Both the position numbers and the translations under genes were made by a program. Shown here one piece after another: positions 8,104 to 16,748 of a DNA stretch of 37,828 nt. The notes below the pieces were generated by a model. The model was not told where the DNA came from and made no database searches. It saw only the letters and a program-made list of their open reading frames with translations. Within the stretch, counting starts at the first letter, position 1. Each line of letters begins with the position of its first letter. Source of the DNA: JACQHM01 sp964535215 (lineage in GTDB: Bacteria > Methylomirabilota > Methylomirabilia > Methylomirabilales > JACQHM01); NCBI GenBank assembly GCA_964535215.1, contig CAZHST010000029.1, forward strand, positions 1 through 37,828. Direction: 5' to 3'.

Positions 8104-10083
8104 ATGTCCCGAAAGATCTGGCCGTTCCTGATCTTGTTCGGCGTCCTGGCCCCTTCGGTCTGGATCATGAGCGGACCTCTCTATGGGTTCGACCCGTCGT
8201 CCGCCGAGGTCTCGGGGACGAAACCGACGGAACAGGGGGCAGAGCCTAGGCCAGTAGCGTCGGAGAAGAAACCAAGGACTGCCGGTTACCCTGAGACGCT
8301 CTTGACAGACCGCCCGATCCTCCGCGAGGGTGGGTGGGATCGTCCCCTCCTGGGGATTGATCGGTCAAAACTGGCGGTCTGGATCGCCCGCCAAGCCCGT
8401 GAGGGCCAGGTCTTCCAGGCGATCCTCCAGGGCCTCCCCCCGCTCGCCTCGATTGAACACCTCCAGGATCTCTCCCGGGTGACTTTCCTCCAGGAGCTCA
8501 CGATCCTCACCTTTCGGGAGCCCCTCTCAGCACGGGCCATGGAGAAGACGATCAACACACTTCTCCGAGCGGACCTTGTTGAGCAGGTTTCACCGGTCTA
8601 CCTCCACCAGGGGGAGAGGGTGGGGGTAAACGGGATGATCCGGGTCCGGTTCAAGGAAGCCCCCTGGGTGAACGAGACGGTTCAAAGGGAGATCTTTCAT
8701 CGGGTCCAGGAGGAATTCGGCGGGTCCTCTGTCCCGCAGCCAGGGACTGGGCAGACGGTCCTCTGGGTCGCCCAGAAGGGGGCACCGGTCTTCACCATCG
8801 CCCAGCTCCTCTCCCGGGAGATCGCCGTCGCGGAGGCGATCCCAATCCTCGTCCCCCTCGAGCCGAAGGCCCAGGCTGCGGCGTGGGTGATGGCCCATGG
8901 CTTGCCCCGACAGCAGGAGGCCGTGACGATCGGTGACCCGTTCCTCGTGATCGTAGAGGTGCGGACGAAGGGAGGGTACAAAGCCGCGCTCAACCCGAAT
9001 ACGCTCGTGAGTGACCTTCGAAAAGCCTTCTGGGACCTCCCTCCTTTCAGCATAAGGGTGGACATCCAGGACCCCCGCAAGGAGCCGTGGGGCTACCGAG
9101 ACCCCGAGGGGGGCCGGCCTCTGATTCGCTGTCAGGTCAAAGATTGGAGCGTCCCGACCTGTACCTTCCGCCTCGGGAAATGGACTGTCCAGCAGGCCCG
9201 GTTCCTGGTCCAACTCTTCTTCGTGGGTCGGCCGTGGACGGTGGGGCCGCTGGCGATCCCGGTGACCCTGCTGGAGGGTGGGACCATCACGGTGGTGACC
9301 CCGCCGATCACGGTGATGGTCCATCCCACCCTGCCGGTCGAGGTGCGGGAGCCTGTTGGGGCTCGCCCCCTCCCGAAACCACCGGTGGTACAAAAGCCTG
9401 CCCACAGGCAGCAGGCAAAGAAGCCTGGGGGGGAACTTCGCCCCTGGCAGCGCGAAGTGACCACCTGGGTCCGCGAGCGGACCAGGACGTGGTTCGGTCT
9501 CGAACGCTCCCTCACAGAGCGGTCTGAACGGCTCTCCATCGCAGCGGGCATCGCCGGCATCATCGGCCTGGGTTTCGTCCTCGCCGCCCTCGGGATGATC
9601 GGCCTGCCCTTAGGGCGATGGCTCTCCCAGCGGCTCCGGCAGTGGGGGATCCGCTGGGCTGCCTACGGCCGACTCTGGATGGTCCGGTGGGTCCCATTCC
9701 CGGAGTTCCCCCAGGCCTTTCAGGAAAGGCTCCTCCACTACCTCGCCGTGGTGCGGGGCGAGGCGCTTCAGCCGACCGCCAACGCCCTCGCCAGCGCCCT
9801 GGGCCTCCCCGAACCGGCTACCTGGCTCGAGAAGAGGGTGGAGAAGGAGGCCCTGCTTCAGATCCTCCGAGGTGAGCGACGAGGGAAGGGGCCCCAGCCC
9901 CCCCGTTCGGACGTGGTCGTCCTCTTCATCCTCGCCAGCCTCGCCCGCTACGCCCGGGTCCCCTTTGACCACGACGAGGGGGAGGTCCTCCGGGCAGCCC
10001 TCATCCGGGCCCTTCCCAGCCTCGCATGGGGCTTTTCCCGCAGGCATGGAGGCGTGGGGGTACCGGCGACGGGGAGGATCTGA
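8104..10083 (+). CDS. Large membrane-anchored periplasmic protein (MxaA/BatD-like position)
   Basis: A 659-residue protein with an N-terminal signal segment (KIWPFLILFGVLAPSVWIM), a long periplasmic part of beta-rich, Ig-like stretches (IGDPFLVIVEVR, then ITVVTPPITVMVHP), a Pro/Lys-rich linker, one membrane segment around LSIAAGIAGIIGLGFVLAALG and a helical cytoplasmic tail of about 150 residues. It occupies the mxaA slot of an mxaRSACKL-type cluster, or the BatD-like slot of a Bat operon, but is about twice the length of known MxaA. Its stop overlaps the next start (TGATG). Function is inferred from position only. Confidence 0.6.
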   Translation: MSRKIWPFLILFGVLAPSVWIMSGPLYGFDPSSAEVSGTKPTEQGAEPRPVASEKKPRTAGYPETLLTDRPILREGGWDRPLLGIDRSKLAVWIARQAREGQVFQAILQGLPPLASIEHLQDLSRVTFLQELTILTFREPLSARAMEKTINTLLRADLVEQVSPVYLHQGERVGVNGMIRVRFKEAPWVNETVQREIFHRVQEEFGGSSVPQPGTGQTVLWVAQKGAPVFTIAQLLSREIAVAEAIPILVPLEPKAQAAAWVMAHGLPRQQEAVTIGDPFLVIVEVRTKGGYKAALNPNTLVSDLRKAFWDLPPFSIRVDIQDPRKEPWGYRDPEGGRPLIRCQVKDWSVPTCTFRLGKWTVQQARFLVQLFFVGRPWTVGPLAIPVTLLEGGTITVVTPPITVMVHPTLPVEVREPVGARPLPKPPVVQKPAHRQQAKKPGGELRPWQREVTTWVRERTRTWFGLERSLTERSERLSIAAGIAGIIGLGFVLAALGMIGLPLGRWLSQRLRQWGIRWAAYGRLWMVRWVPFPEFPQAFQERLLHYLAVVRGEALQPTANALASALGLPEPATWLEKRVEKEALLQILRGERRGKGPQPPRSDVVVLFILASLARYARVPFDHDEGEVLRAALIRALPSLAWGFSRRHGGVGVPATGRI

Positions 10084-11240
10084 TGGTGGACTCCCTGAAT
10101 GCCCTGGCCCTTCACCTCCTGCATGCGGTCGCCCCATCCCTCCATTTCCGGTTCCCTTGGGCAATCTTCCTGGCATCCCTGGTCATCCTTGGACTCGCCG
10201 GTTGGCTGCTGAAGCGCCCCCGGATCGATCACCCTGTGATCCCTGCCCTCCTCCGGGAGGCAAGACAGCGTGCCGGGACCGTCCTCCAGATCTCCCAAAG
10301 TGCCCGGCGGGGCCTGGGGCAGACCCTCACCTCCCTCACGCTCCTCACCATCGCTTTTGCCCTCACCTACCCCTATCAGGAACGCCGCCTCGTTCGGCGG
10401 GAAGAGGAGGCGCTCCGGGTTGTCCTCGTCCTCGACGGGTCGGCGTCCATGCAGGTCGGTCGCGGATCCCTTGGTGGGTACACAACAACCGGGCCGACCA
10501 GGTTCGAACAAGTGCGCGACTTCGCTGGGTTTATGGCCGAGGCGCTCCTCTCCCGGGCCGGCACCGCCGGGCGGGAGAAGGTCGGTCTGGCCTACTTTTC
10601 CGATACGGCCTTCGTCGAGCTTCCCCCCGTCTCGGCCCGCGAGGCCGTCAAGGACCACCTGGCCCTCATCCAGCCAACGAGCGAGTGGGGCCTGGGAGGC
10701 GGAACGGAGATCGGGAATGGCCTCTGGGCAGGAGTTGAGGCGCTCCTGGGCCCCCTCCTCTCCGATGAGGACCTCCAGGTGCTTCGGGCCTCCCTCTTAG
10801 AACAGAAGCCGCAGGAGGTGTGGTCCCCCTCCAAGGCGCTCGCCCCGATCCTCGGGCGGGCGAGGGGGACCGGGCGGATCATCGTCGGCTTCACCGACGG
10901 GTTCGTCTCCGAGACGGCAGACCCCCCGAACGTCTCACCACGACTCCTCCTCCAGTTCGCCAGGGCGGTCGGCATCCGGGTCTACCTGGTGAGCGTCGAG
11001 GCGAGTCGGGAGGAACTCCAGCACCGCGTGGAGGCAACGGGAGGGACGTACCTGGTCGTCAGCGATTTCTCGAAGCCTGCCCTCATGCGGGTCATGAAGG
11101 CCATTGAAGCGTCCCCCAGGGAGATCACCACGAAGGAGGAACCCCTTGGCCCGGACGACCAACTGTTCTGGAAACTCGGCCTGGGGGCGATTGTGCTTTT
11201 CACGGCGTCGCTCCTCACCCGGGCTTCCTGGGGGAGCTGA
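10083..11240 (+). CDS. Membrane protein with von Willebrand factor A domain (MxaC/BatA-like)
   Basis: About 385 residues. Two N-terminal membrane segments (WAIFLASLVILGLAGWLL and LTSLTLLTIAFALTYPY) are followed by a vWA domain whose MIDAS begins VVLVLDGSASM (D-x-S-x-S), continues with a GGGTEIGNGL loop and ends with IIVGFTDGF. A last membrane segment near the C-terminus (LGLGAIVLFTASLLT) completes the BatA/MxaC topology. The MIDAS binds a divalent metal and usually a partner protein. The start ATG 10083 overlaps the preceding stop, indicating translational coupling. Confidence 0.88.
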   Translation: MVDSLNALALHLLHAVAPSLHFRFPWAIFLASLVILGLAGWLLKRPRIDHPVIPALLREARQRAGTVLQISQSARRGLGQTLTSLTLLTIAFALTYPYQERRLVRREEEALRVVLVLDGSASMQVGRGSLGGYTTTGPTRFEQVRDFAGFMAEALLSRAGTAGREKVGLAYFSDTAFVELPPVSAREAVKDHLALIQPTSEWGLGGGTEIGNGLWAGVEALLGPLLSDEDLQVLRASLLEQKPQEVWSPSKALAPILGRARGTGRIIVGFTDGFVSETADPPNVSPRLLLQFARAVGIRVYLVSVEASREELQHRVEATGGTYLVVSDFSKPALMRVMKAIEASPREITTKEEPLGPDDQLFWKLGLGAIVLFTASLLTRASWGS

Positions 11241-11256
11241 CGAAAGGAGTCATGCC

Positions 11257-12039
11257 ATGCGGGATGCGGCATCTTTCGAAGAGAGGCCGTCAGGTCTGTG
11301 GCGGAGGGCCCTTAAGGTCCTCGCGCTCCTTCTCATCGGGTTTCTCCTCCTCGGCCTCGGAGGGCTCCTGTACCTCTTCGCCCTGGAAGCCCAAGGAGGC
11401 GTGGCCGAAGCCGCCGAGATCGGCCTTCAGCGGGCCCCCTGCGAGGCTCCTTCCCTCTATACCGCCGAGGAGCTTCGCATGCTTCAAAGGATCGGCGGAG
11501 GGGATGAACGGGGCCGCTACTTCGCGCTGGAGACCAGACTCGCCGAACTTCGGAGCCTCTGGGAGCACTACGGGTCGGAGGCCCCCCAATCCTTTTGGGA
11601 TGAGCTTGAAACGTCCCATCGGCTCCTGGAGGAGGTGCGAAGGGCCTTTGAGGCCTTCCAGCCCACCACAGCCTGTGGCAAGCTCCAGAAGGCCTACTAC
11701 CTCGCTCACCTCCATTACCGGGAAGGGGCCTTCGCCAAGACCGGCCAAGAACTCCTTGCGGCCCTTCAACGCGCCTGGGAAACGTTCGCCGAGGCCCTTG
11801 CCGCTTCCCCGATGGACATCCTGACGAAGCAGAGTCTGGAGGCGATCCTCAAGCGTTACGAGGAGGAGTCCAAGAAGAAGGCGCCCCATGCGCCCCCCGC
11901 CGATGGGGACCGCCAGGCCTTCCTCCCCGGGAAAATCCCAATGGAGCAACGGAAGGGGCGCGGGGAAGGAGGCGTGGTCCTCCCGGAGCGGGGGAGGCCG
12001 ACGCCGGGGCGCTCTCCCGGCAGCCGCCCGAGGCTCTAG
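11257..12039 (+). CDS. Single-pass membrane protein of the cluster (MxaK-like position)
   Basis: About 260 residues: a cytoplasmic start (MRDAASFEERPSGLWRR), one membrane segment (LKVLALLLIGFLLLGLGGLLYLF) and a periplasmic helical domain containing two or three cysteines (APCEAP, TTACGK), ending in a Pro/Arg-rich tail. It has no family signature that I can name; its place between two vWA genes is that of mxaK in mxaRSACKL clusters. The ATG at 11257 is preceded by AAAGGAG. The helical domain with paired HLHYREGAF and AALQRAWETFAEAL stretches suggests TPR-like packing, which is only an impression. Confidence 0.6.
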   Translation: MRDAASFEERPSGLWRRALKVLALLLIGFLLLGLGGLLYLFALEAQGGVAEAAEIGLQRAPCEAPSLYTAEELRMLQRIGGGDERGRYFALETRLAELRSLWEHYGSEAPQSFWDELETSHRLLEEVRRAFEAFQPTTACGKLQKAYYLAHLHYREGAFAKTGQELLAALQRAWETFAEALAASPMDILTKQSLEAILKRYEEESKKKAPHAPPADGDRQAFLPGKIPMEQRKGRGEGGVVLPERGRPTPGRSPGSRPRL

Positions 12040-12052
12040 AGGAGCGGCCTCT

Positions 12053-13129
12053 ATGCGCTGGGGAAATCCCACCGCCCTCCTGATCGGCCTCGCCCTCCTC
12101 CCGCTCACTCTCGGGCTCCTCCTCCTCGAGTTTCGTGCAAAGCGTCGCCTCGCCCGGGCTGGCGTGGCCCCGAAGCCAAGAGGGGGGAAGGTCCTCGCCG
12201 GAGCCCTTGTGGCCGTGGGGCTCATGGGGTTCGCCGCTGACCCCCGTCGGGTCGTCCTCCGACCTCTCCCGGCGGAAGAGGTCCACCTCTGCCTGGTCGC
12301 CCTTCTCGATACCTCTCCCAGCATGGGGGCCGAGGATCTTGACGGCGCCGAGGCCTTCAGGAAGAGGACTGGGAAACCCCCGACCCGCTTGAACCGCGCC
12401 CTCGACGAGCTTGAGCGGTTCCTTCAGGGGACCGGCGGCTACGACCTGGCCCTCCGGTTTTTCACCGCCGATGTCTCGGGCCGAGGCTCCTACTTCCTCA
12501 AGGTCGAACGAAACGCGGATCAGCCGGGCGATCGGGCCGCCCTCCTCTTCCTCCTCCGCACGACGCGCCCGTCCCCCGATTGGACAGGGACCGATCTCCT
12601 GAAGCCCCTCCAGGTGGCCCGAGGGATGCTGAAGGCTCGGATGCAGGAGCGTCCCTGCCGGCCTCTCGTCCTGCTCCTCACCGATGGCGGGGAGGACGAG
12701 CATCCCGCAGACCGACGGCAGGCGATCCTCTCCCTCGTCCGGGAGATGCGAAAGGAGGGGATCTCGACCTACGCCTTTGGCGTCGGCGGCCCGGTACCCG
12801 CCAAGATCCCGGTGTACGTCAGGAACGAACTCGTCGGCTGTGTGGAGGAGCAGGGCATATGCCTGACGACGCGCCTGGACGAATCGTTCCTTCGGGAGAT
12901 CGGCCGGGAGGGGGGAGGGGGGTATGTCCGCTTTGACCGACCGGGACGGTTGATGGAGGCCCTCAGGGCCACCCTCGCGAAAGAGACGACCGTCGGGAGG
13001 ATCCGGAGGGTCCAGGAGGACCGGTCCCTGGCGTGGGAATTCCTCCTTGGGGCGTTCCTCGCCGGGCTCTCTTGGGGGAATATGTTCGGATGGCTTTCCT
13101 TCTTTCGCCGGCGACACCTTTCTTTGTGA
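12053..13129 (+). CDS. Second membrane vWA-domain protein (MxaL/BatB-like)
   Basis: About 358 residues. Two N-terminal membrane segments (ALLIGLALLPLTLGLLLLEF and VLAGALVAVGLMGFA) precede a vWA domain with intact MIDAS: CLVALLDTSPSM (D-x-S-x-S), DWTGTDLL and VLLLTDGGEDE. The C-terminus has a further membrane segment. It differs from the other vWA protein in an insertion with two cysteines (VGCVEEQGICL). It closes the cluster. In mxa systems the two vWA proteins are thought to aid metal insertion into methanol dehydrogenase; no such enzyme lies in this window, so the client is unknown. Confidence 0.87.
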   Translation: MRWGNPTALLIGLALLPLTLGLLLLEFRAKRRLARAGVAPKPRGGKVLAGALVAVGLMGFAADPRRVVLRPLPAEEVHLCLVALLDTSPSMGAEDLDGAEAFRKRTGKPPTRLNRALDELERFLQGTGGYDLALRFFTADVSGRGSYFLKVERNADQPGDRAALLFLLRTTRPSPDWTGTDLLKPLQVARGMLKARMQERPCRPLVLLLTDGGEDEHPADRRQAILSLVREMRKEGISTYAFGVGGPVPAKIPVYVRNELVGCVEEQGICLTTRLDESFLREIGREGGGGYVRFDRPGRLMEALRATLAKETTVGRIRRVQEDRSLAWEFLLGAFLAGLSWGNMFGWLSFFRRRHLSL

Positions 13130-13181
13130 GATCAAACGGCGATCGCTTGGCCCGATGAAGAACCGTGGAAGCGACCGGTAG

Positions 13182-13212
13182 CCTTTCCGCGAAGTCTGTG
13201 AACGGTTGCACA
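13182..13212. repeat. 31-bp conserved element with CRP-like core, copy 2
   Basis: CCTTTCCGCGAAGTC followed by TGTGAACGGTTGCACA. It has the same length and orientation as copies at 5266 and 16519. Those two lie next to ECF sigma genes, but this one lies between the 3' ends of the mxa-like cluster and the transglutaminase-like relic, where it has no obvious gene to control. It may mark a sigma gene lost by deletion. The rest of 13130-13294 shows nothing I can assign. Confidence 0.5.
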
Positions 13213-13294
13213 GATCCTCACCCCCTCCCCTCCTCCCTTGCACCGGCCCCTGGCCGCTCCCCGGGTATCGTGGGTGTGGGTACAGGATGAGGCC

Positions 13295-13690
13295 GCTACA
13301 AGTCCTGAAAGGTCAACCGGCGCTCCACCCCCTCGTGCCGGGCCCCATCAACCTCCACATATGCTGCGGCCGGTGACCCCCCAACTTTATCGGGGTCCAG
13401 ATCCAGGTGGATCGGCTGCCGGATCACCTGAGAGTGCACCCCCAGGGAAATCTCTCCCACGAACGGGGCAAAGACGACCCCGTGGAGCATGGGGTTCCCG
13501 AATTCCCCATCATGGTGGAGGGTGAGGGGGAAGGGTGAATCCACCTCGAGCCTCGTCACGCACTGGTGCTCATCGGTCGAAAGTAAGGGGATCCAGACGT
13601 CCGCCCACGGCCTCCTCCCTGGGCACCCTGTCGTTCGAAGGTTCTGACGAGGGTCGCCGCCATCGCCACCATCAAGAGGTTTCCCACCCT
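13295..13690 (-). pseudogene. Broken transglutaminase-like protein, N-terminal part only
   Basis: On the minus strand a signal-like start (MKRTGAFWRVGNLLMVAMAA) lies in one frame; about 35 codons on, the coding signal moves to another frame that reads PWADVWIPLLSTDEHQCV, then EVDSPFPLTLHHDGEFGNPM. The pattern 'W-I-P-L ... D-E-x-Q-x-V ... E-x-G-N-x-M-L' resembles the N-terminal beta domain that precedes bacterial transglutaminase-like cysteine protease domains. The catalytic domain is absent; the reading frame stops after RRLTFQDL. The signal-like start is close to the 3' end of the peroxidase gene on the same strand. The family call is tentative; the frameshift is seen directly. Confidence 0.5.
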
Positions 13691-13710
13691 CCAGAACGCT
13701 CCCGTCCGCT

Positions 13711-14865
13711 TCATCGCCCACCTCTCGGGGTTCCCTTTGAGAGTGGCAGGATCCCATACTCTGGGAGGACGGGCAGCTCCACCAGGACCTCCTCACCGCT
13801 TAAGCTCTCGAGGAAGGCCCGAAGCGCCGCTTTCTCCTCCGTGGTTAACCCCAGCGGTTTGATCAATGGAGACTTGGTGCCAAAGGGGTCCTCTCCCCCA
13901 CCTTTGTCGTAGAACTCAATCACTTCTTCCAGGGTGGTGAAGACCCCGTTATGCATGTATGGGGCGGTATATTTCAGCTCCCGGAGGGGAGGGGTCCTGA
14001 ACTTGCCCTTGTCCTCCTCTTGTTTCGTGTCCAGATACCGCCCAGGATCCCGGTCAAAGGCCAGGTACACCGCTTCAGGGATCCCTTTCGCTTTCATCCG
14101 TTCGCGCATCGCGATCTGACGTAAGGGATTCTCTTCAAAGGCGGGATGCTTCGGCACACCCAGGTTGTGGAAGTCCTGATCCGTGAACAGGGGGCCGTGG
14201 TGGCACTGGATGCACCCCGCCTTCCCCTGGAAGAGTTCGAGTCCCTTGACCTGCTCCGGGGTCAAGGCCGCCTTATCACCCTGCATGTAGCGGTCGAAGG
14301 GGACGTTCCTGGAGAGGATGGTCCGCTCAAAGGCCGCGATCGCCTTGAGGATATTCTCGAAGGTCGGCGGTCCCCCAAAGGCCTCCTGGAACAACTTGAC
14401 ATATTCAGGGATCTGCTTCAGGCGCTCCTCCGCCAACCCCGGATTCATGTTCTGGGCCAGGGGCCCGGTGATGGCCGCCCTGGCCTGGGCCTCCAACGTG
14501 GGAGAGGAGCCGGTCCAGAACCATTTGTCCAGGTAGGCGACGTTCAGGATCGTCTGAGAGTTGCGCCAGTGTAACGTCCCGGGATAGCCCCTGGAGAGGT
14601 CATTCCCATCCCCCCAGCCCAGCTTCGGATCGTGGCAGCTCGCACAACTGGTAGTGGCATCGCCGGATAATCGAGGGTCAAAGTAGAGGAGCTTCCCCAA
14701 CTCCACCTTGGCGGGCGTCTGGGGATTGTCAGGGGGGATGGGGACCGGCGGCAACGGCCCCAAGGGAGGGAAGGCCTTCTGTCCGACCGCATTCCCCCCC
14801 AGGATCAACAGAACGACCATCCCAGCCATCACCGCGAGGCTCAAGCCAAACGATCTCCTCCTCAT
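13711..14865 (-). CDS. Di-heme cytochrome c peroxidase / MauG-family protein
   Basis: A 384-residue exported protein. After a signal peptide (LSLAVMAGMVVLLILGGNAVG) come two heme c sites: CASCH at about residues 74-78 and CIQCH at about 218-222. Family landmarks are present: ELGKLLYFDPRLSGD, the ILNVAY stretch, and RTPPLRELKYTAPYMHNGVFTTLEEVIEFYD near the C-terminus. Such proteins reduce hydrogen peroxide with electrons from small cytochromes, or act as MauG-type oxidants. It lies downstream of the third ECF sigma/anti-sigma pair on the same strand, 68 bases from the anti-sigma stop, with a small GGCCTATTAGGCC hairpin between. It may be part of that sigma factor's target set. A deleted relic of the same family lies at 4184-4307. 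Confidence 0.92.
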   Translation of the reverse strand: MRRRSFGLSLAVMAGMVVLLILGGNAVGQKAFPPLGPLPPVPIPPDNPQTPAKVELGKLLYFDPRLSGDATTSCASCHDPKLGWGDGNDLSRGYPGTLHWRNSQTILNVAYLDKWFWTGSSPTLEAQARAAITGPLAQNMNPGLAEERLKQIPEYVKLFQEAFGGPPTFENILKAIAAFERTILSRNVPFDRYMQGDKAALTPEQVKGLELFQGKAGCIQCHHGPLFTDQDFHNLGVPKHPAFEENPLRQIAMRERMKAKGIPEAVYLAFDRDPGRYLDTKQEEDKGKFRTPPLRELKYTAPYMHNGVFTTLEEVIEFYDKGGGEDPFGTKSPLIKPLGLTTEEKAALRAFLESLSGEEVLVELPVLPEYGILPLSKGTPRGGR

Positions 14866-14933
14866 ACTCCACTCCTCCTCTGCCTCAAGAAGGCCTATTA
14901 GGCCGAGAATCCAAACGCGCTCTCACCCTTTCC

Positions 14934-15731
14934 CTAGATGCCTCTCATGTGGGAGGCAAGCCTCTGAAGGTCCTCCGGAGGAAGTTCCGCGACGAGGGCG
15001 TAGAGGAAATGCTCATCCCCCCAAAGGACCATGCCCGGTCCCTGGGGCTGACCGACATAAAGATGCCCCGATCCCGGCCGCGGGAAGGGGGTTCGCTCCG
15101 ATCGTTCCAGTTGGTAAAAGGAAACGGTCCGGCCCTTCCCCAGCTCATACGTGAACCGGATCCCCTTGGTCTGGCCAAGCTGGCAGAAGCTTCCTCCCAT
15201 GAGCCTCGATCCTTCGTGGATGAGAACGGGCACCTGGGAGGGAAGAGGAAACTGCTCTCGGAAGTGCTGGACAATCTTGGCCAGATCGGCCGATGGGAAA
15301 TCGACGGGCCCACTCTCCTTCGTGACGGAACGGATGTGATCCTTGACGAGCTCATCCACGAGAAGCGATGGTGCCTCCCTCGGATAGATGAACAAGAGCG
15401 AGAGGCTGAAGACGACGACCACGGCCAAACCGGCCAACGCCGCTTGGAAGAGCCGCGCCTTTGGCCAAAGCTTCCTGAAGGCCTCCCAAGGATGCCTTCC
15501 TTCCGCGGTCTCCTGCTCGATCCGCCGGACGATCTTCTTCCAAAGGGCTGGTGAGGGAGACCAGGCCGAGAGCTGCTCCCGGACCAAGACCTTCAGGCGC
15601 TCATCCAGCTCCCGCTCCCGCTGACAGGCCAAGCAGCCTTCCAGGTGGCTGAGGATCTCAAGGTTCTTGGCGACATCCAGCTCGCCGTCGAGAAGGGCGT
15701 ATAAGCCGAACTTTGCCTCCTCACAATCCAT
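14934..15731 (-). CDS. Membrane-anchored anti-sigma factor (paralogue of the 695 gene)
   Basis: About 265 residues. The zinc-binding N-terminus reads MDCEEAKFGLYALLDGEL followed by HLEGCLACQRE (H-x3-C-x2-C). A single membrane segment (AALAGLAVVVVFSLSLLFIY) separates it from a periplasmic domain of about 150 residues similar to that of the gene at 695, including a paired DELVKDHIRSV helix and the RLMGGSFCQLG turn. The Cys in that turn is a difference between the two. It starts three bases after the end of its sigma gene, so both are co-translated. Its periplasmic domain probably senses the envelope or redox signal that frees the sigma factor. Confidence 0.85.
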   Translation of the reverse strand: MDCEEAKFGLYALLDGELDVAKNLEILSHLEGCLACQRERELDERLKVLVREQLSAWSPSPALWKKIVRRIEQETAEGRHPWEAFRKLWPKARLFQAALAGLAVVVVFSLSLLFIYPREAPSLLVDELVKDHIRSVTKESGPVDFPSADLAKIVQHFREQFPLPSQVPVLIHEGSRLMGGSFCQLGQTKGIRFTYELGKGRTVSFYQLERSERTPFPRPGSGHLYVGQPQGPGMVLWGDEHFLYALVAELPPEDLQRLASHMRGI

Positions 15732-15733
15732 CC

Positions 15734-16396
15734 TTACCCTTCCTTCTTTTTGACCAGGGTCTTGATCCTGTGGCGGATGAGATCGATGGGCGTCACCGAG
15801 GCACCCTGGTTTGGAGGTCGTTTTGGATCTCTGGAGCGTTCTCCCTCAAGATATCCTTCCAGGCGCTGCCGAAGGCACTGCCTGGCCCGGTACAATCGCG
15901 ACATGACCGTCCCAATGGGGCACCCGAGGATGTCGGCAATCGCTTTGTACGAAAACCCTTCCACGAAGCTCAAGAGAACAACGGCCTGCCATTCCTGGGG
16001 CAGCTCACCGATGGCCGCCTGCACCGCTTGGGCCAATGATCCAGCCATCAGATGCCCCTCCGGATCGAGCGGGGGGTTGCGTTCGGCCACGACATGGTGA
16101 TTGAAGAGAAAGTTGTCCGTTTCGAGGCTCACCGCTGTGAGTTCCCTGGAGGCTTTCCGTTGAAAGTCCAGGATGGTGTTGATCAGGATCCGAAAGAGCC
16201 AGGCCTTGTAATCGGTACCCTGTTCAAAGTGTTCGAAGGCCCGATAGGCCTTGAGGCAGGCCTCCTGGACCAGGTCCTCTGCCTGGTGGGCATCCCTCAC
16301 CTTCTGGACGGTGAAGCGATACAAGGCGTTAAGGTGGGGGGCGGTCAGCTCCTCAAAGTCCCTCTTCCTTTCCTCCCCTTTCCCCTTAGTCCTCAT
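15734..16396 (-). CDS. ECF-family RNA polymerase sigma factor
   Basis: A 220-residue sigma factor. Region 2 shows HLNALYRFTVQKVRDAHQAEDLVQEACLKAY and YKAWLFRILINTILD; region 4 shows IGELPQEWQAVVLLSFVEGFS and the HTH KAIADILGCPIGTVMSRLYRAR. It carries an unusual basic C-terminal tail of about 30 residues. The next gene is its anti-sigma factor and the one after is a di-heme peroxidase. Copy 3 of the 31-bp element with a CRP-like core lies about 123 bases upstream of the start. Confidence 0.92.
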   Translation of the reverse strand: MRTKGKGEERKRDFEELTAPHLNALYRFTVQKVRDAHQAEDLVQEACLKAYRAFEHFEQGTDYKAWLFRILINTILDFQRKASRELTAVSLETDNFLFNHHVVAERNPPLDPEGHLMAGSLAQAVQAAIGELPQEWQAVVLLSFVEGFSYKAIADILGCPIGTVMSRLYRARQCLRQRLEGYLEGERSRDPKRPPNQGASVTPIDLIRHRIKTLVKKKEG

Positions 16397-16518
16397 GGCC
16401 GCCGCCGCCCCACCGGAACCGGCTTAATCCCTCGTGGCTTCATAAAAGAGAAACGCTCTCGCTAGGCGATTTATTCCCGAAAATATCTGTTGTTGCCTCA
16501 TGGTGGCTGGCTCACCCA

Positions 16519-16549
16519 CCTTTCCGCGGAATCCGTGAGCCGTTGCACA
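16519..16549. repeat. 31-bp conserved element with CRP-like core, copy 3
   Basis: The element reads CCTTTCCGCGGAATC then CGTGAGCCGTTGCACA, aligning over 31 bases without gaps with the copies at 5266 and 13182. The palindromic core is CGTGA-N6-GCACA. It sits between the third ECF sigma gene (minus) and the 16749 small gene (plus). No hexamer was found at class II distance on either strand. Confidence 0.5.
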
Positions 16550-16748
16550 AAATCGTTGAATCCTTTGGCTTCGATCCGGCATCGAAAGGAGTGAAGGCAG
16601 TGCCACGAGACTGATCCCAGGGTACCTGAAGGCCGACAGGAGTTCAACAGTAAGTGGAGGAATCAGGATGGGGAGTATCATTGAATAAGGAACCTTTCGA
16701 ACCTCCTCAGCGGTTGTTCTCTTTGGAGAGGGTTCAAAGGGCAAACCC

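Noticed and set aside
9087..9527. Long open frames on other frames or strands within the mxa-like cluster (for example Pro/Gly/Arg-rich ones)
   Set aside because: They are high-GC shadows with biased composition and no ribosome sites, and they lie inside clearly recognisable genes.
14892..14904. GGCCTATTAGGCC as a terminator between the anti-sigma and peroxidase genes
   Set aside because: The stem is only six base pairs with no T run after it on the minus strand.
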